Source: Balanoglossus misakiensis
Taxonomy: Eukaryota; Hemichordata
Direction: 5' to 3'
Assembly: GCA_040954595.2 (NCBI GenBank)
Contig: CM082592.2
Location: forward strand, 12,276,001 to 12,340,000
DNA: 64,000 nucleotides
The translations under genes and the position numbers were made by a program. The notes under the pieces were generated by a model. The model was not told the origin of the DNA. It saw only the letters and a list, made by a program, of their open reading frames with translations, and ran no database searches. This document shows positions 15,001-25,065 of the stretch, one piece after another; the stretch's first letter is position 1, and every line of letters starts with the position of its first letter.

Positions 15001-18000
15001 AGAACGATAATTATACGCGCTAAATATCGGATATATCGTACCAAAAGTCAAAACTATTTTGTAGGTCCGCCAGAAAGCCCGATCTAAATAATGGCAAATT
15101 TATAAAGTTTAGAACGATTATTATACGAGCCAAATATCGGATATCTCGTCCCAAAACTATTCGGAAAATGTGCTCTAAATCGCGGCCAATTTATAAAGTT
15201 TGGAACGATTATTAGATAGTTGGTAAGCTGTGTTTAGCTGCTTTAGCTAGAATAGCTCCAATAGCTGACACGGAATTTAGAAAAGCATCACTGTAAAAGA
15301 CACAATTCCACATTTTACTCGTTAGGTTGTAGTAGCTGTAGAAAATTAAATCAACTTGTTAGTGACTTTTATGTTCACCAGGGTGTCCCCAGCCCCAAAG
15401 TAAAAGAAACTAGTTACATGGTGCATCCCAACCATGTGACGCAGTCCTTATGGTTGACGAACTTACAAGTGCAAAATCATCAGCAAAAAGTAAATACATG
15501 ATTTTCAAAACCCTGACTTCAACACCAGAAAAATGTCTGGATTGTTGGCATGAAAGCTATGTGACTGCATTAATCAAATAGTGGCTGGGACCAACCAGAA
15601 AAATCTATTGAGTACACCAGATTTTGATTTCTAAAGTAGACTGTCCATTCCAGACATGTTGTAAATTCCCGTGTGACTATATGCTAGTCTCAAATGTTGA
15701 CTGAATGGGTGCAGTGTAGGTTTACATTTGTCTTTTCAAAACACACAAAGGTATGGCAATATGTGATCTCATTGTGGCTGCTGGTCCTAAACAGGATACG
15801 TTTTCCATGACTAAATCTCAATTCATTCCTTTTGTAAAGACAAAATGGAAACAGGGTGACTGTAGACTCCATACTTTGTCTCATAATGGGCTGGGCAGGG
15901 TGGGGTATAGGGTTGGGGTGGCAGTTTCACCTACTTTTTTCATACAGGAGTGTGCGACCCAAGTTAAAAACATCAACCCATGCATACTTTTGTGGCCATG
16001 GTGAACAACATTAAGTAGTAACAAGATTTAAACACATTAATATAATTTGGATGACAATATATTCCCAGCATTATTAAACAACAGGAAGCTTCCCGAATAT
16101 GACACTGAAGCATTGGGTACTTCTGGTCAGAGCACTTGCCATGATTTTCCAGTAGAAAACACTTAAATTATAAAATATTAACTAAAATCAACACTTACAT
16201 CTTGTATGTGTTGGATCAAATGTGTTGCTGTGATGTTGTCAGCATTTTCTGCCTTGCCCAGCGGATGAAGGATGCTCTGTAAAAGTGAACTGTAAAACCC
16301 CTCAAAGGAATCCTGGTGGAGAAAATGACAGAAAGCAGATATAGTTTCTGACACACGTTTTTTATGTGTGTTTTTTTTCTACCGCCATCCCACCACCAGC
16401 AACTCCCCCCCCCACACACACACAAACTATAACCATACGTTAAATAAGTGTCGAATGGGTTTGGCATTACGCTGTCATGCATCAACTCTCCGGAAATATT
16501 CGTACTCGTAGGGCTATGTGCTGGGGACACGTCACCATTGGCACAAAGCAATCCATTACCAGTAGACACAACATACTTTAGCCCTGCTTATTCAGGTCTC
16601 TGTGTTCCGGTGTAACGCCGGGAACACAGACCTGTATGCAGGGCTAAGTATGTGGTAACGTAACTAGACATAGACACAGTGAAATTTAGACACGTACTAG
16701 CACAGGTATTATAACAAGTAGAAGAGACACTCCACCAATAAAGTTGCCCAACTTATTCGAACATGAAGGTCCTACCAAATAGCACTGTCTTCAATGAAAC
16801 CCAGCCTCAATAATCTATTTTTAAAACCCTTCTTACGTGTAAAATTAAAGCGTCTCTCTGTCTGGATTTCCTCTTCAGGTGTTTCAACGGCATCTGAAAA
16901 TTCGGAAAGCGGAGTTGTTAAGAATGTTCAAACTACGCCATGACACACGGATTGAACTCTCGATAAGAAATACAAGCTTTGTAATATTACTTGAAATGTT
17001 GTAATCCTAACATAGGGAAGTGCTTCCGATAGACACTCGCCTCTCGCAGTTTCGACGTCCAGCATAAACGACGGCAAGTTAGCATGTGGGATGATAGACG
17101 CGTGTGGACCGTGTGCATTAATTAATATTGTGCAACAGTACACGCCCCTTAACCCTCTTTATCAGAAGCCAGTAGCGGTCCGGAAGTTGACCACTTATCT
17201 TTCATTCATAGGGAAATTTCGATATCTTTCTTGGTGTTACCAAGGTGAAGTAGAATTAAAGATTAGCAATTCCGGGTTTACTGACGGGCTTTCAACATTG
17301 TAGATCTACCGGTAAGTGATCTCCGGCCGTTAAATTTGATCAAGAGCATTGACATGGTTTACACCAATAAATACGCCCTTCACGCACACGTACGTGCGCG
17401 ACTGGATGTCCCACTTAAATAAAGCGTATCAAGCATTCCTGTGCCTCTGAAAAATTGTTTTCTTCGTTCAATAATAATGTCCAAACAGTGAAGTCCACAC
17501 TACGGGACTCGAAGCACCATCGACATATACACATGACATGGCGATGCCAGACATGCGGTAGTACCGTTTCCAACATTTTGTATAAATTGCCGATCGGTGC
17601 CGATCAAAAGTTCAACAAACACCACCCATAGCGATCACTGACTTTACACAAACCTTTGTTGACAACGCCATTTTCCTGGGCCTATATCACACTGTAACCG
17701 TGAAGCCTGTCGATTTTATCCCATGAAGCCTTTTCAGCTCCTACAGGACGTGATACGGGTGTTTATGAACTCCTGGTGTTACTAACTTGTATGTACAATG
17801 TAAGCACATGTGCCACTATAGTACGCGATTGTGTTCAACTCAATGGTACCATCTGATTTTAAGACTTAAGAGCTTAGAAACTCCGTGCTATGAAGAGTGG
17901 GGGTACGGGTTGAGCTTTTGGAGCGGTCAGTCAGACAGGTGGCAGTCACGTGATTAACTAAATATCGGCAGTTCGCCAACTCGCTGGCATGGCACTGACA

Positions 18001-20832
18001 CCAAATTAGAACTCTGATTGATAATTCGTTTCCACGCATTAAGGTTAGTTAGGGTAAGAGTTAGGTTACTCTATTACCCGCAGAGCGGGTTCTAAGCCGA
18101 GGCACGGTCAGTGATCGTGGCCGAAGCAACAATATTGGCCGATTATATTAGTGTCTTGAAGGCATGAACTGCACATCGAGGTTGTGCCAAATACACCTAA
18201 TATCTAGCTGGTAATATTACCATGTTGTAATTGATATTTAGCACTAATTTGATAGTTCAATAACATCTCTTACCATTTAGGGCACATTCATGGTGACTAT
18301 AACTTCAAAATAGATTAGCGTTGGTGTAAAAGAAAAGAATTATGTATTGTCGAAGGCTCGTTTTTAGTGTACTTGACGTTTACGCCGATCTAATTTAAGA
18401 TTGGCAGTGGTGATGACGTCAATCGGAAAGATCATACAGTGGTTTGTTTATAGAGGTTATTAACAGTATCTCAAAGACTAGTCTTGTTTGAGTTTGGTCA
18501 GACGTTTGTCACGACAATTGTCAATCTAATTTCCTTGTAACATTCCAAAAACAATTGCGCGTAAAGAAATACGAAGTACTTAGAAAAGGTCAGAGTTATT
18601 TCAGAGTACGAGTCCACCCACACTCGCATGTTGACTGGGAGTTTCTCCGCTCCCCTCTCCATCTAACTGAAGGGAGGGGACGTAGGGGTGACGGTGTCGG
18701 TCAGTTATGTTAACCTCTACCCTATACGTGATCGAGTAAGATTGTAACCGCCGTCTGGACAAAGTTTTAGAAGCTTCATGCAACGCTGTATTTCTCACTG
18801 CCACGTAAAAAGAATATATACTTCATTAATTCACACCATCCCGGGCCCGGAAAAAATAAGTAATACAATACTATTTAAACGATTGTAATATTTAATTATC
18901 CGGTTTTGGACAAAAATCTTAGTGGGGTGTCTTCCAAGCTGCCCATAGATGGCCATCTTTGGAGTGTTTCTCGAAATACGACAGAAATTGGTATGAACAT
19001 CTTCTATGGCTGAGTTTTGGTTGCATTCATCTCCACATACCTCACTGCCATAAACGATAGTAGGCCTTACGAGTTTATCGTAACGAGACAACATTAAAGA
19101 TGTGATAAGAATGGTATAATATGCATAGCGAATGACATATTTTCAGAAGCGTAGCTCGAGGTTTTGCCTGGTATATTGTGTGGACGGCAAACCAGACAAA
19201 ACTCCGAGCTATTGTACTACAGTTAGGCAATACAGTGATCACGTATTCAGGAAAAGAAATTTTTGGTTAGGAGGGAGCTATGATGCCTGATCATTATCTT
19301 GCTTTTTATTGGTCTTTCATTATCCTCAATTTCCCTTGCAGTGTGAGGGTCGTGTTCCAAAGTTTAAAGTGGGCTTAGCAAACCCGGAAGTATAATAATG
19401 AGAACATGGAATAGTTTTTATTGCCGCGTTTTTATCCTAAATTTGTCCGCTGTGCACGCGAAGGTCAAATCGTGTTTAAAAGTCTAAGTTGGCTTTGCAG
19501 ACCCGGATCGAAGTACAATAATTATGGCATAGTGTAGTATTGATAGCACGTTGCCTGTACAATTATCCGTTATCATTTCCAAACATATTTCTGTCTGTAG
19601 GCATGTGTAGACCACAGGCGTCTGTAAAGATGCTTTGTTTACTGTGTGTGTTTGTGTGAATTATACAAATTTTCGTAGCTCGATCGGTGCCAGTGCCTGC
19701 ATAATTGTCATAAGTATCATTTGCGTTTACTTTATCGTTTTCACAAAACTAAGAACATTTTGTCAAGAATCGATGCCGACGATACAATAGGAAAGGACCA
19801 CAGACTCGAATGACATCTTTCAAAATAAAAATGCACATGATAAATTTAGTCTTAAAACAAGTGACACGTGTTTGGCGAATCCGCTATACGCTACATGTGG
19901 AATTGTTTATGTCAGATGAAATTGATCCAAGTGCGAAAAGTTGAAATGTACAATGGGCTGGAGTGAGGTTGAGTTGAAACATGACCATGTGCTTTCTTAA
20001 TGATTATGATTAACTTGGCTGCAAACAACTGAAAACACGTAATATTTCATGCGCCAGTTGTGGATATCCTAACCTTTAACACGTTATTGTACGTGCAGCA
20101 ACGAAGCCGACGGCAATAGCATTTGGCTACAGTAAATTTGGAATGTTGATATCAGTCTTTTGTAATTTGAACTAAAAAGAACATTCCAATTTTGTTCCAT
20201 TATGTTCTGCTGGTAGTTATGGTTTTGCTGAATCACTGTTTTGTCTCATGGACAAACATCAATGGATAACTCTACTCTGGACATGTTCAGAGAATGCAGT
20301 ATTTTAAAATGTAGATCGCACTTATCATCGCAAACATTGCAATAAATCTCTTATTGTGGATTTCGGCCATTTAGGTAAGTTGTTAGATTTTACAGACTTA
20401 GATGAGAATCTTCGACATGATGATTGTTTCTTGTTTTCGTTAACCCAAGTATTTTCATTCAATATAATTCTAGAAGATCGAACATATCTCAAATTATCAG
20501 AATGACGTAATGATCAACGTGTGGGCTATACTACATCGTTTTTATAACATTAAGATTAAAATCTCATCAAGAACAGCAATCCTCTGTTTCGATGATGATT
20601 CGAGACGACTATAGAGCTTAGTTTTATGTTATCGATAAAATACAGTGCTTACCAGATTAGGACAAAACGAAAAGACTCTTCTTCTTTCACGAGGTCTACT
20701 TAATGCTAAGGAATCGCCTGCATCGGAAAAGTCGTCCTTACTGCAGCTGGTTGCACACGCGTTGTCTCTCTTATCAAATGACCGACAGTCCTTCTTATCG
20801 CCAGGTTTACCCCTTTTGTAGATCTTTCCCAT
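1733..20832 (-). CDS. BAIAP3: UNC13-family vesicle-priming protein, BAIAP3/Munc13-4-like; 24 exons, C-terminal end missing
   Basis: Exons in transcript order, plus-strand coordinates: 20653-20832, 16837-16893, 16199-16312, 13244-13303, 13057-13120, 12640-12832, 12078-12200, 11660-11843, 11110-11205, 10578-10687, 9788-9953, 9074-9198, 8219-8384, 7226-7329, 6599-6808, 5938-6127, 5515-5589, 5269-5376, 4547-4828, 4257-4430, 3742-3994, 3015-3053, 2712-2835, 1733-1946. All junctions are GT-AG and all phases agree, giving 3411 nt (1137 codons) with no internal stop. By memory, human UNC13D is about 1090 residues and BAIAP3 about 1190. The order C2A, MUN/MHD, C2B without a C1 domain is typical of the BAIAP3/Munc13-4 branch and unlike neuronal Munc13-1. 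These proteins act at vesicle and plasma membranes, where they bind SNAREs and Ca2+/phospholipid to prime dense-core or lysosome-related granules. Local matches favour BAIAP3 slightly over UNC13D. In exon 15 a donor 12 nt further downstream (AA|GTACAT) would add four residues in frame. Confidence 0.88.
3742..11205 (-). CDS. BAIAP3: BAIAP3-like gene, exons 9-21: MUN domain with MHD1 and MHD2
   Basis: About residues 326-1000. This alpha-helical rod is the SNARE/syntaxin-interacting, vesicle-priming core of UNC13-family proteins. Diagnostic local matches to UNC13D/BAIAP3 are WDGMLSKESVLLLDQFAVQH (exon 10), the MHD1 stretch with YSTWFQGTLVFWLQ and KFSISSVDVLSCF (exon 16), NNIEHVRQYLDELPKLLHWE (exon 19, start of MHD2) and SVDPLMIYLDSNLEILYRQL (exon 20). 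The exon 20 donor GG|GTGTGT is non-ideal, but the join QYYRTLDG-HLTVLEKFF has exactly the length of the human BAIAP3 segment, which supports it. Exon 18 contains an acidic patch (YDDDDNDQ). No frame break or missing block is seen. Introns are mostly 0.2-0.9 kb. Confidence 0.87.
6157..6317. repeat. Tetranucleotide microsatellite (GAGT)n(GAAT)n
   Basis: Tandem GAGT repeats pass directly into tandem GAAT repeats inside intron 15 of the BAIAP3-like gene, 30 bp from the exon 16 acceptor. The open minus-strand frames that read SFIHSFIH or THSLTHSL across it are translation of the repeat. Confidence 0.95.
8494..8684. mobile_element. Fold-back (palindromic) MITE-like element in intron 12
   Basis: Two arms of about 90 bp face each other around a short GC-rich loop near 8581-8597. 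The outer ends AACACCTAT and ATAGGTGTT are exact reverse complements. The inner arms (TACCAGAATCATATGCTATTT at 8559 and its complement after the loop) are almost perfect, while the middle parts carry a few mismatches and indels. No coding capacity. It would form a strong hairpin in either RNA strand. Confidence 0.8.
8685..8932. mobile_element. Short terminal-inverted-repeat element abutting the fold-back
   Basis: The left end TTATAATAAACCTCATGCTA and the right end (TTAGCATGAGGTATATTATA, 8911-8930) are inverted repeats with one or two mismatches, about 20 bp long, enclosing about 210 bp of non-coding sequence. It directly follows the fold-back element, so the two could be parts of one composite element. 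The size and lack of an ORF fit a MITE. Confidence 0.6.
11660..13303 (-). CDS. BAIAP3: BAIAP3-like gene, exons 4-8: first C2 domain (C2A)
   Basis: These exons encode about residues 118-325. Calcium-binding loop 1 reads MDANGLSDPYC (Asp156 and Asp162). Loop 3 reads MWDHDED (Asp239, Asp241, Asp243). All five acidic ligands expected of a Ca2+-binding C2 domain are therefore present, and the domain closes with VDDFLGKIYIPL as in UNC13D and BAIAP3. A lysine/histidine/serine/proline-rich insert of about 30 residues (exon 6, repeated 'KHSPK'-type motifs) sits between the first strands; human BAIAP3 and UNC13D also carry variable basic inserts here. Exon 7 ends at a weak donor (AA|GTTAGT), chosen because it alone restores the reading frame and the alignment across GLRK-NIRQ. 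Confidence 0.87.
13430..13591. repeat. Single unit of a ~105-bp repeat (related to 14920-15214)
   Basis: The segment contains GGCAAATTTATTAAGTTTAG, ATATCGGATATCTCGTCCCA and GGTCCGCCAGAAAAC-type blocks that recur three times in tandem at 14920-15214. It lies left of the first copy of the G-rich MITE, in intron 3 of the BAIAP3-like gene. No coding potential. Confidence 0.7.
13592..13866. mobile_element. Degenerate copy of a GGGACTG-type MITE
   Basis: It is similar throughout to the better-preserved element at 14666-14917. Shared blocks are GACATAAAAATCACAATCCT, GGGGACCACA, TTTCCTCCACAATT and AAATCCTCCGGCCC. The ends (GGGACTGTGTCAGAA and TTTTGAACAGTGCC) are worn forms of the same inverted repeat. 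Several poly(G) runs of 8-12 bases are present, which may be assembly-sensitive. Confidence 0.7.
13867..14030. repeat. First copy of a ~165-bp dispersed direct repeat
   Basis: Matches 14484-14650 in the same orientation. Shared blocks include TTTGTTCGTTCTG, AGTAGATGGCATTTA and CTGAAAATCCTTTGACGTCG. The same three modules (this repeat, the MITE and the ~105-bp unit) occur on both sides of 14.0-14.5 kb but in a different order. The interval 14031-14483 between the copies shows nothing recognisable. Confidence 0.7.
14484..14650. repeat. Second copy of the ~165-bp dispersed direct repeat
   Basis: Partner of 13867-14030, with about 85% similarity by eye and the same GATGGCATTTA and CCTTTGACGTCGCG blocks. 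It ends about 16 bp before the MITE at 14666. Confidence 0.7.
14666..14917. mobile_element. 252-bp MITE with perfect inverted ends and TA target duplication
   Basis: The first 18 bases GGGACTGTTCAGAATTTA are repeated exactly, inverted, at the other end (TAAATTCTGAACAGTCCC). A TA dinucleotide flanks both ends (14664-14665 and 14918-14919). A TA target duplication is the signature of the Tc1/mariner superfamily, so this is probably a non-autonomous mariner-type element. It has no ORF. Its perfect ends contrast with the worn copy at 13592-13866. Confidence 0.85.
14920..15214. repeat. ~105-bp tandem repeat, three units
   Basis: Each unit runs from ATATCGGATAT(A/C)TCGT through AAACTATT, the GTCCGCCAGAAA block and GGCAAATTTATAAAGTTTAG to a TTATACG-type end. 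The third unit has lost the GGTCCGCC block. Units differ at several positions, so the array is old. The rest of intron 3 up to 16198 holds no exon or repeat that I recognise. Confidence 0.8.
16199..20832 (-). CDS. BAIAP3: BAIAP3-like gene, exons 1-3: N-terminal segment before C2A
   Basis: Exon 1 (20653-20832) opens with ATG at 20832 and encodes 60 residues rich in Lys, Arg and Asp, ending in a good donor (CTG|GTAAGC). Exon 2 (16837-16893) is 57 nt, basic, and itself begins with ATG in frame. Exon 3 (16199-16312) carries the conserved block FYSSLLQSILHPLGKAEN, which corresponds to the 'LYEDALYTVLHRLG' region that precedes C2A in vertebrate UNC13D and BAIAP3. Exon 3 must be read in phase 0, because another phase meets a TGA after three codons. 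This forces phase 0 for exons 1 and 2 as well. Exons 1 and 2 have no recognisable homology, as expected for this fast-evolving N-terminus, so they are less certain than exon 3. Confidence 0.65.
16571..16653. repeat. 83-bp hairpin inside intron 2
   Basis: The left arm begins ACATACTTTAGCCCTGC and the right arm ends GCAGGGCTAAGTATGT. The arms pair over roughly 30 bp with three small bulges, around a 12-base loop (GGTGTAACGCCG). The size and bulged-stem shape resemble both a small MITE and a microRNA precursor. It is intronic to the BAIAP3-like gene. Confidence 0.75.
16991..17065 (-). CDS. Possible alternative first exon of the BAIAP3-like gene
   Basis: A 25-codon open segment starts at ATG 17065 and ends at a CAA|GTAATA donor in phase 0, which is the phase needed to splice onto exon 2 at 16893. 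It encodes MLDVETARGECLSEALPYVR and five more residues. It lies only 97 bp upstream of exon 2, whereas exon 1 at 20.8 kb is separated by a 3.8-kb intron. No homology supports it, so it is offered only as a second candidate transcription start. Confidence 0.25.
18873..19094 (-). pseudogene. LINE reverse transcriptase fragment, C-terminal part
   Basis: The minus frame reads YDKLVRPTIVYGSEVCG, then IEDVHTNFCR, SRNTPKMAIYGQLGRHP and RIIKYYNRL. This order is characteristic of the region after the reverse transcriptase domain in jockey/CR1-like non-LTR retrotransposons, where a 'LV.P.L.YG.E.W' block is followed by 'E..H..F.K..L' and 'N..VYGELGR.P'. The Trp of the first block is Cys, and a few residues between FCR and SRN appear deleted. 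No start, no full RT and no endonuclease are present. A decayed relic inside intron 1 of the BAIAP3-like gene. Confidence 0.75.
19152..19211. repeat. 60-bp imperfect hairpin
   Basis: The left arm TAGCTCGAGGTTTTGCCTGG pairs with the right arm ending CCAGACAAAACTCCGAGCTA, with a few mismatches, over about 20 bp. It lies about 60 bp from the LINE relic and may be a MITE remnant. Confidence 0.55.
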
Positions 20833-22307
20833 GGACAAAGGTTTACTTGGAATGCATGACTTGAAATTTTGACACCATTTTGATACCTTGACAGCGACAG
20901 CAGAATGATTAACCGATTACCATGTAGGAAGATACATATGTTTAAGATCGCTTACAGAAATATGCTAGGCAATTGTTGCTATGGGAAATTTTCAACACAA
21001 ATGCATGTCTCGTTGATTCAAAAATAAAACAAAAATAATGTAAATAGAACATATTAAGTTTTACGCAGTTTGTTAGTAATTAACCCATAGCGATGTGTGT
21101 GTTGAATCTTTCAGATTCATCGGTATACCTTAGACATTTTCTCACTGTGTTTGTATGCATTATGGACTGACAATTATAAAGATTGCTAAAAATAATACAC
21201 ACAATAAGCTATTTCAAATGGCAGGGATAGAGCTAAGTGTATAAAAACACCCCGACCGACAGTAAGTATCATCCAATGAAAATCATCGGTGTATACTCAC
21301 CCGTTGGAGAAACCTCTCTCTTTGCGACATTCTGGTTTTCTTTGTCATTCATCGAATAAAAAAACAATTTGTCTTTCATTCGTTGGTGTGTAGCATACAT
21401 ATGACTGAACATTCTATATAAACCCGTATTTAAGTAATGTCCACATAATCTACTTCGGAGAAACTGATTATTTTAAGACACGGATGAAAGTGTATTGTTT
21501 TCTGTTAATTTGCGCTGTCATCATTCACGTTTCCTGTTAACCAATTTAAATATTTCTGTTGCACTGACCTCGGGTTCAATGAAATAAGGAAACGTGTTAA
21601 GGTGGGTAGAGAAAATATTTCGCAACATATATTCTCATATGGATGCCTTACACATATCACCAGTATCTGTGTAATATCCCTATCGGATCATTTAGCAATA
21701 TTTATTTTTAAGATTGATCAAACTTCATAATTTCGGTTATATTTTACTTTATATATACGCGCACGCGTGTCCTATCTTCCAAACTTGTGCTGGTTCCCTT
21801 ATTCAACCATCATCCCAGCTGTTACTATAATTACCATATTGTAGCGTACAATGAATATAAATAAACGACATGCTATTATTGATGGTATGGCTGCAAACAC
21901 AACACATTATGGTACACTCAGCGGATGTAACGTTTGAATTAATTGAATTTGGATCGATTTCCATGAACGTGTTACTGAAATAAATATTTGGTACTCAAGA
22001 ATCTGAAAATTTGAATGCCTTGGTGTTTAGAAGAGACTTGTCTTAGAAATAATTAATTTCTCAAGTTTAACATCATCTTTAGGGCAGTTCGAGTGTGAAA
22101 CTGGTTTTGGAAATTGTAATTTTATAAATTTAACATTGTATTAGGCATATGACATGAACATGCCAAAATGGCCAAAATTCACAAAGACAGGAATTTGATA
22201 TTTGAGCGTTTATGACTTATATAACCCATGTCAATTTTGTTTGATACGAAAAGTGAACTGTTCTTTTTGACAAAGTGTGTTTGATTTATTATTCATGTTG
22301 GTGGCGT
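20833..22307. other. Upstream flank of the BAIAP3-like gene; nothing recognised
   Basis: The region beyond exon 1 would hold the promoter of the minus-strand gene. I see no clear TATA box, CpG island, exon or repeat. It is AT-rich with short unrelated open frames only. Confidence 0.5.
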
Positions 22308-24078
22308 CCTGCTGCACAGGTGAGGCGTTTCGTATTCGCTAAACGGCGACTTAGCGAGGGTCAACTGAATGCCGTGCACCTGTACTACGAGGTCACCCAC
22401 GTTTTGGCAAACGCAACTGGCGCAGAACGACCCTGACTGTTGAGAGAACAACATGCCGCAGAGCTACGTGATTTTGCCTGACAAGCCACGAGAATCTCTA
22501 CAGACCGGAACCCAAGACAAAGAACATAGTATCTACTAACTAGGTAAGTAGCCGGTATTTACTAAAATTTGCGCTGCCACTTCTTGTCAGTTGTGGGGAA
22601 AAGATCTCCGCTTGTAATTTTAGCCAATTTTCGAGAGAGCGAGAGAGTTGTCGCGTGTCGGAGTACTCCCTATAAGTTTCGATATGATTTTCCGCTTGAA
22701 ACGTAGCGCGGACGCCCAAGCTTAGTGCTTTCAGTTTTCAACACTACAACAAATAGATTGTATATTATTTTTTTTCTGGTCCTGCTGCACAGGTGAGGCG
22801 TTTCGTATTCGCTAAACGGCGACTTAGCGAGGGTCAACTGAATGCCGTGCACCTGTACTACGAGGTCACCCACGTTTTGGCAAACGCAACTGGCGCAGAA
22901 CGACCCTGACTGTTGAGAGAACAACATGCCGCAGAGCTACGTGATTTTGCCTGACAAGCCACGAGAATCTCTACAGACCGGAACCCAAGACAAAGAACAT
23001 AGTATCTACTAACTAGGTAAGTAGCCGGTATTTACTAAAATTTGCGCTGCCACTTCTTGTCAGTTGTGGGGAAAAGATCTCCGCTTGTAATTTTAGCCAA
23101 TTTTCGAGAGAGCGAGAGAGTTGTCGCGTGTCGGAGTACTCCCTATAAGTTTCGATATGATTTTCCGCTTGAAACGTAGCGCGGACGCCCAAGCTTAGTG
23201 CTTTCAGTTTTCAACACTACAACAAATAGATTGTATATTATTTTTTTTCTGGTCCTGCTGCACAGGTGAGGCGTTTCGTATTCGCTAAACGGCGACTTAG
23301 CGAGGGTCAACTGAATGCCGTGCACCTGTACTACGAGGTCACCCACGTTTTGGCAAACGCAACTGGCGCAGAACGACCCTGACTGTTGAGAGAACAACAT
23401 GCCGCAGAGCTACGTGATTTTGCCTGACAAGCCACGAGAATCTCTACAGACCGGAACCCAAGACAAAGAACATAGTATCTACTAACTAGGTAAGTAGCCG
23501 GTATTTACTAAAATTTGCGCTGCCACTTCTTGTCAGTTGTGGGGAAAAGATCTCCGCTTGTAATTTTAGCCAATTTTCGAGAGAGCGAGAGAGTTGTCGC
23601 GTGTCGGAATACTCCCTATAAGTTTCGATATGATTTTCCGCTTGAAACGTAGCGCGGACGCCCAAGCTTAGTGCTTTCAGTTTTCAACACTACAACAAAT
23701 AGATTGTATATTTTTTTTCTGGTCCTGCTGCACAGGTGAGGCGTTTCGTACTCGCTAAACGGCGACTTGGCGAGGGTCAACTGAATGCCGTGCACCTGTA
23801 CTACGAGGTCACCCACGTTTTGGCAAACGCAACTGGCGCAGAACGACCCTGACTGTTGAGAGAACAACATGCCGCAGAGCTACGTGATTTTGCCTGACAA
23901 GCCACGGGAATCTCTACAGACCGGAACCAAGACAAAGAACATAGTACTAACTAGGTAAGTAGCCGGTATTTACTAAAATTTGCGCTGCGACTTCTTGTCA
24001 GTAGCGGGGAAAAGATCTCCGCTTGTAATTTTAGCCAATTTTCGAGAGAGCGAGAGCGAGAGAGTTGTTTTGTGTCGG
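22308..24078. repeat. 473-bp tandem array, three full units and a partial fourth
   Basis: Units begin CCTGCTGCACAGGTGAGG at 22308, 22781, 23254 and 23724, giving periods of 473, 473 and 470. The first three are virtually identical; the fourth has several substitutions and small deletions and stops around a GAGAGCGAGAG tract. Each unit contains an ATG-led 28-codon frame starting MPQSYVILPDKPRES, followed by a strong splice-donor-like TAG|GTAAGTAG. It also holds short Sm-site-like AATTTTAG/AAATTTG stretches, a GAGA tract and a CCTATAAG box. The minus strand is open for 84-85 codons. No homology was recognised. Possibilities are a duplicated promoter/first exon, a tandem small-RNA gene, or a plain satellite. 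Confidence 0.9.
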
Positions 24079-24082
24079 CTTC

Positions 24083-25065
24083 GTTTTTAATGCTGGTATT
24101 TCTTTCGTTTATTTTTAATGGTCATGTTTTTATCTATTGCAATCAGAATTTGTTACGTTTAGGTAAATAGGCACAGAGTTTTATCGTTGTGAAATAGTCC
24201 ATTTATATTAGTGGTCATTGTCATTTTATTCTGCCTATGAGATGTTGATCAAACCGAGAAATTTGCATACGTGAACGTAAGGTATATGGAAACGTCGTCA
24301 CTTTCTGTGCGCTCTCGTCATGTTTTGATGATAACGCATTCGCCTGTCGTTTGCAAGTTATTTTTAACGTGAAATCGTATTCGTTTCCATGAGCAGTTTT
24401 AATTTTGTCTAGTTTTGAGTCAGGCTTCATTTTCAATGCTGGTATCTTTTATTTATTATTGACGATCATGTATTCATCGATTGGAGTCAGATTTTGCTAC
24501 ATTTTAGGCACAAAAACAGACACAGAGAATTTTACTATCGTTGTGAAATAGTCCGTTTATTTTAGCGGTCATTTGCAGTTCATTCTTCTTATGATATTTT
24601 GATCAAACTGAGAGATTAAGTTTGCATCCGTGAACGGATTGTATAGTTATACGTCATCAGTTTCTGTGCGCTCGTGGGTTATATTTTGATGATGTCACGC
24701 GTTCGCCTGAAGTTTGCTATTCGTTTTAACTTGAAATCGTATGCGTTTTCATGAGCAGTTTTTGCCTAGTTTTGTGTTAGGCTTCATTTTCAATGCTGGA
24801 ATTTCTCTCATTTATTATTGAGGGTTATGTATGCAATCAAATGTTGCTACATTAGGTAAAAAGGCACAGTTTTATTATCGTTGTGAAGTAGTCCGTTTAT
24901 TTTAGTGGTCGTTGTCATTTCATTCTACCTATGATATGTTGATCAAACTGAGAGATCGATTTATCCCACACTCTTGATCCCACACTCCCAGCGGCCAGGA
25001 GTGTGAGAATAATATTGTTTGCATACGTGAAGATATAGCGATACGTCATCAGTTTCTGAACGTGA
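24083..25065. repeat. Diverged ~350-bp tandem repeat, nearly three units
   Basis: Blocks such as TTTTTAATGCTGGTAT/TTTTCAATGCTGG, TTATCGTTGTGAAATAGTCC, GATCAAAC(C/T)GAGA and GAAATCGTAT(T/G)CGTTT recur at about 24083, 24429 and 24788. Units differ at perhaps 15-25% of positions. The third carries an insertion containing the small hairpin CCCACACTC...GAGTGTGAG at 24964-25003. It adjoins the 473-bp array but shares no motif with it. Confidence 0.75.

Noticed and set aside
22670-23870. Minus-strand 84-85-codon frame (MLFSQQSGSFCASC...) repeated three times as a gene family
   Set aside because: The copies are identical because the DNA repeat is identical, so conservation says nothing about selection. 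There is no recognisable domain.
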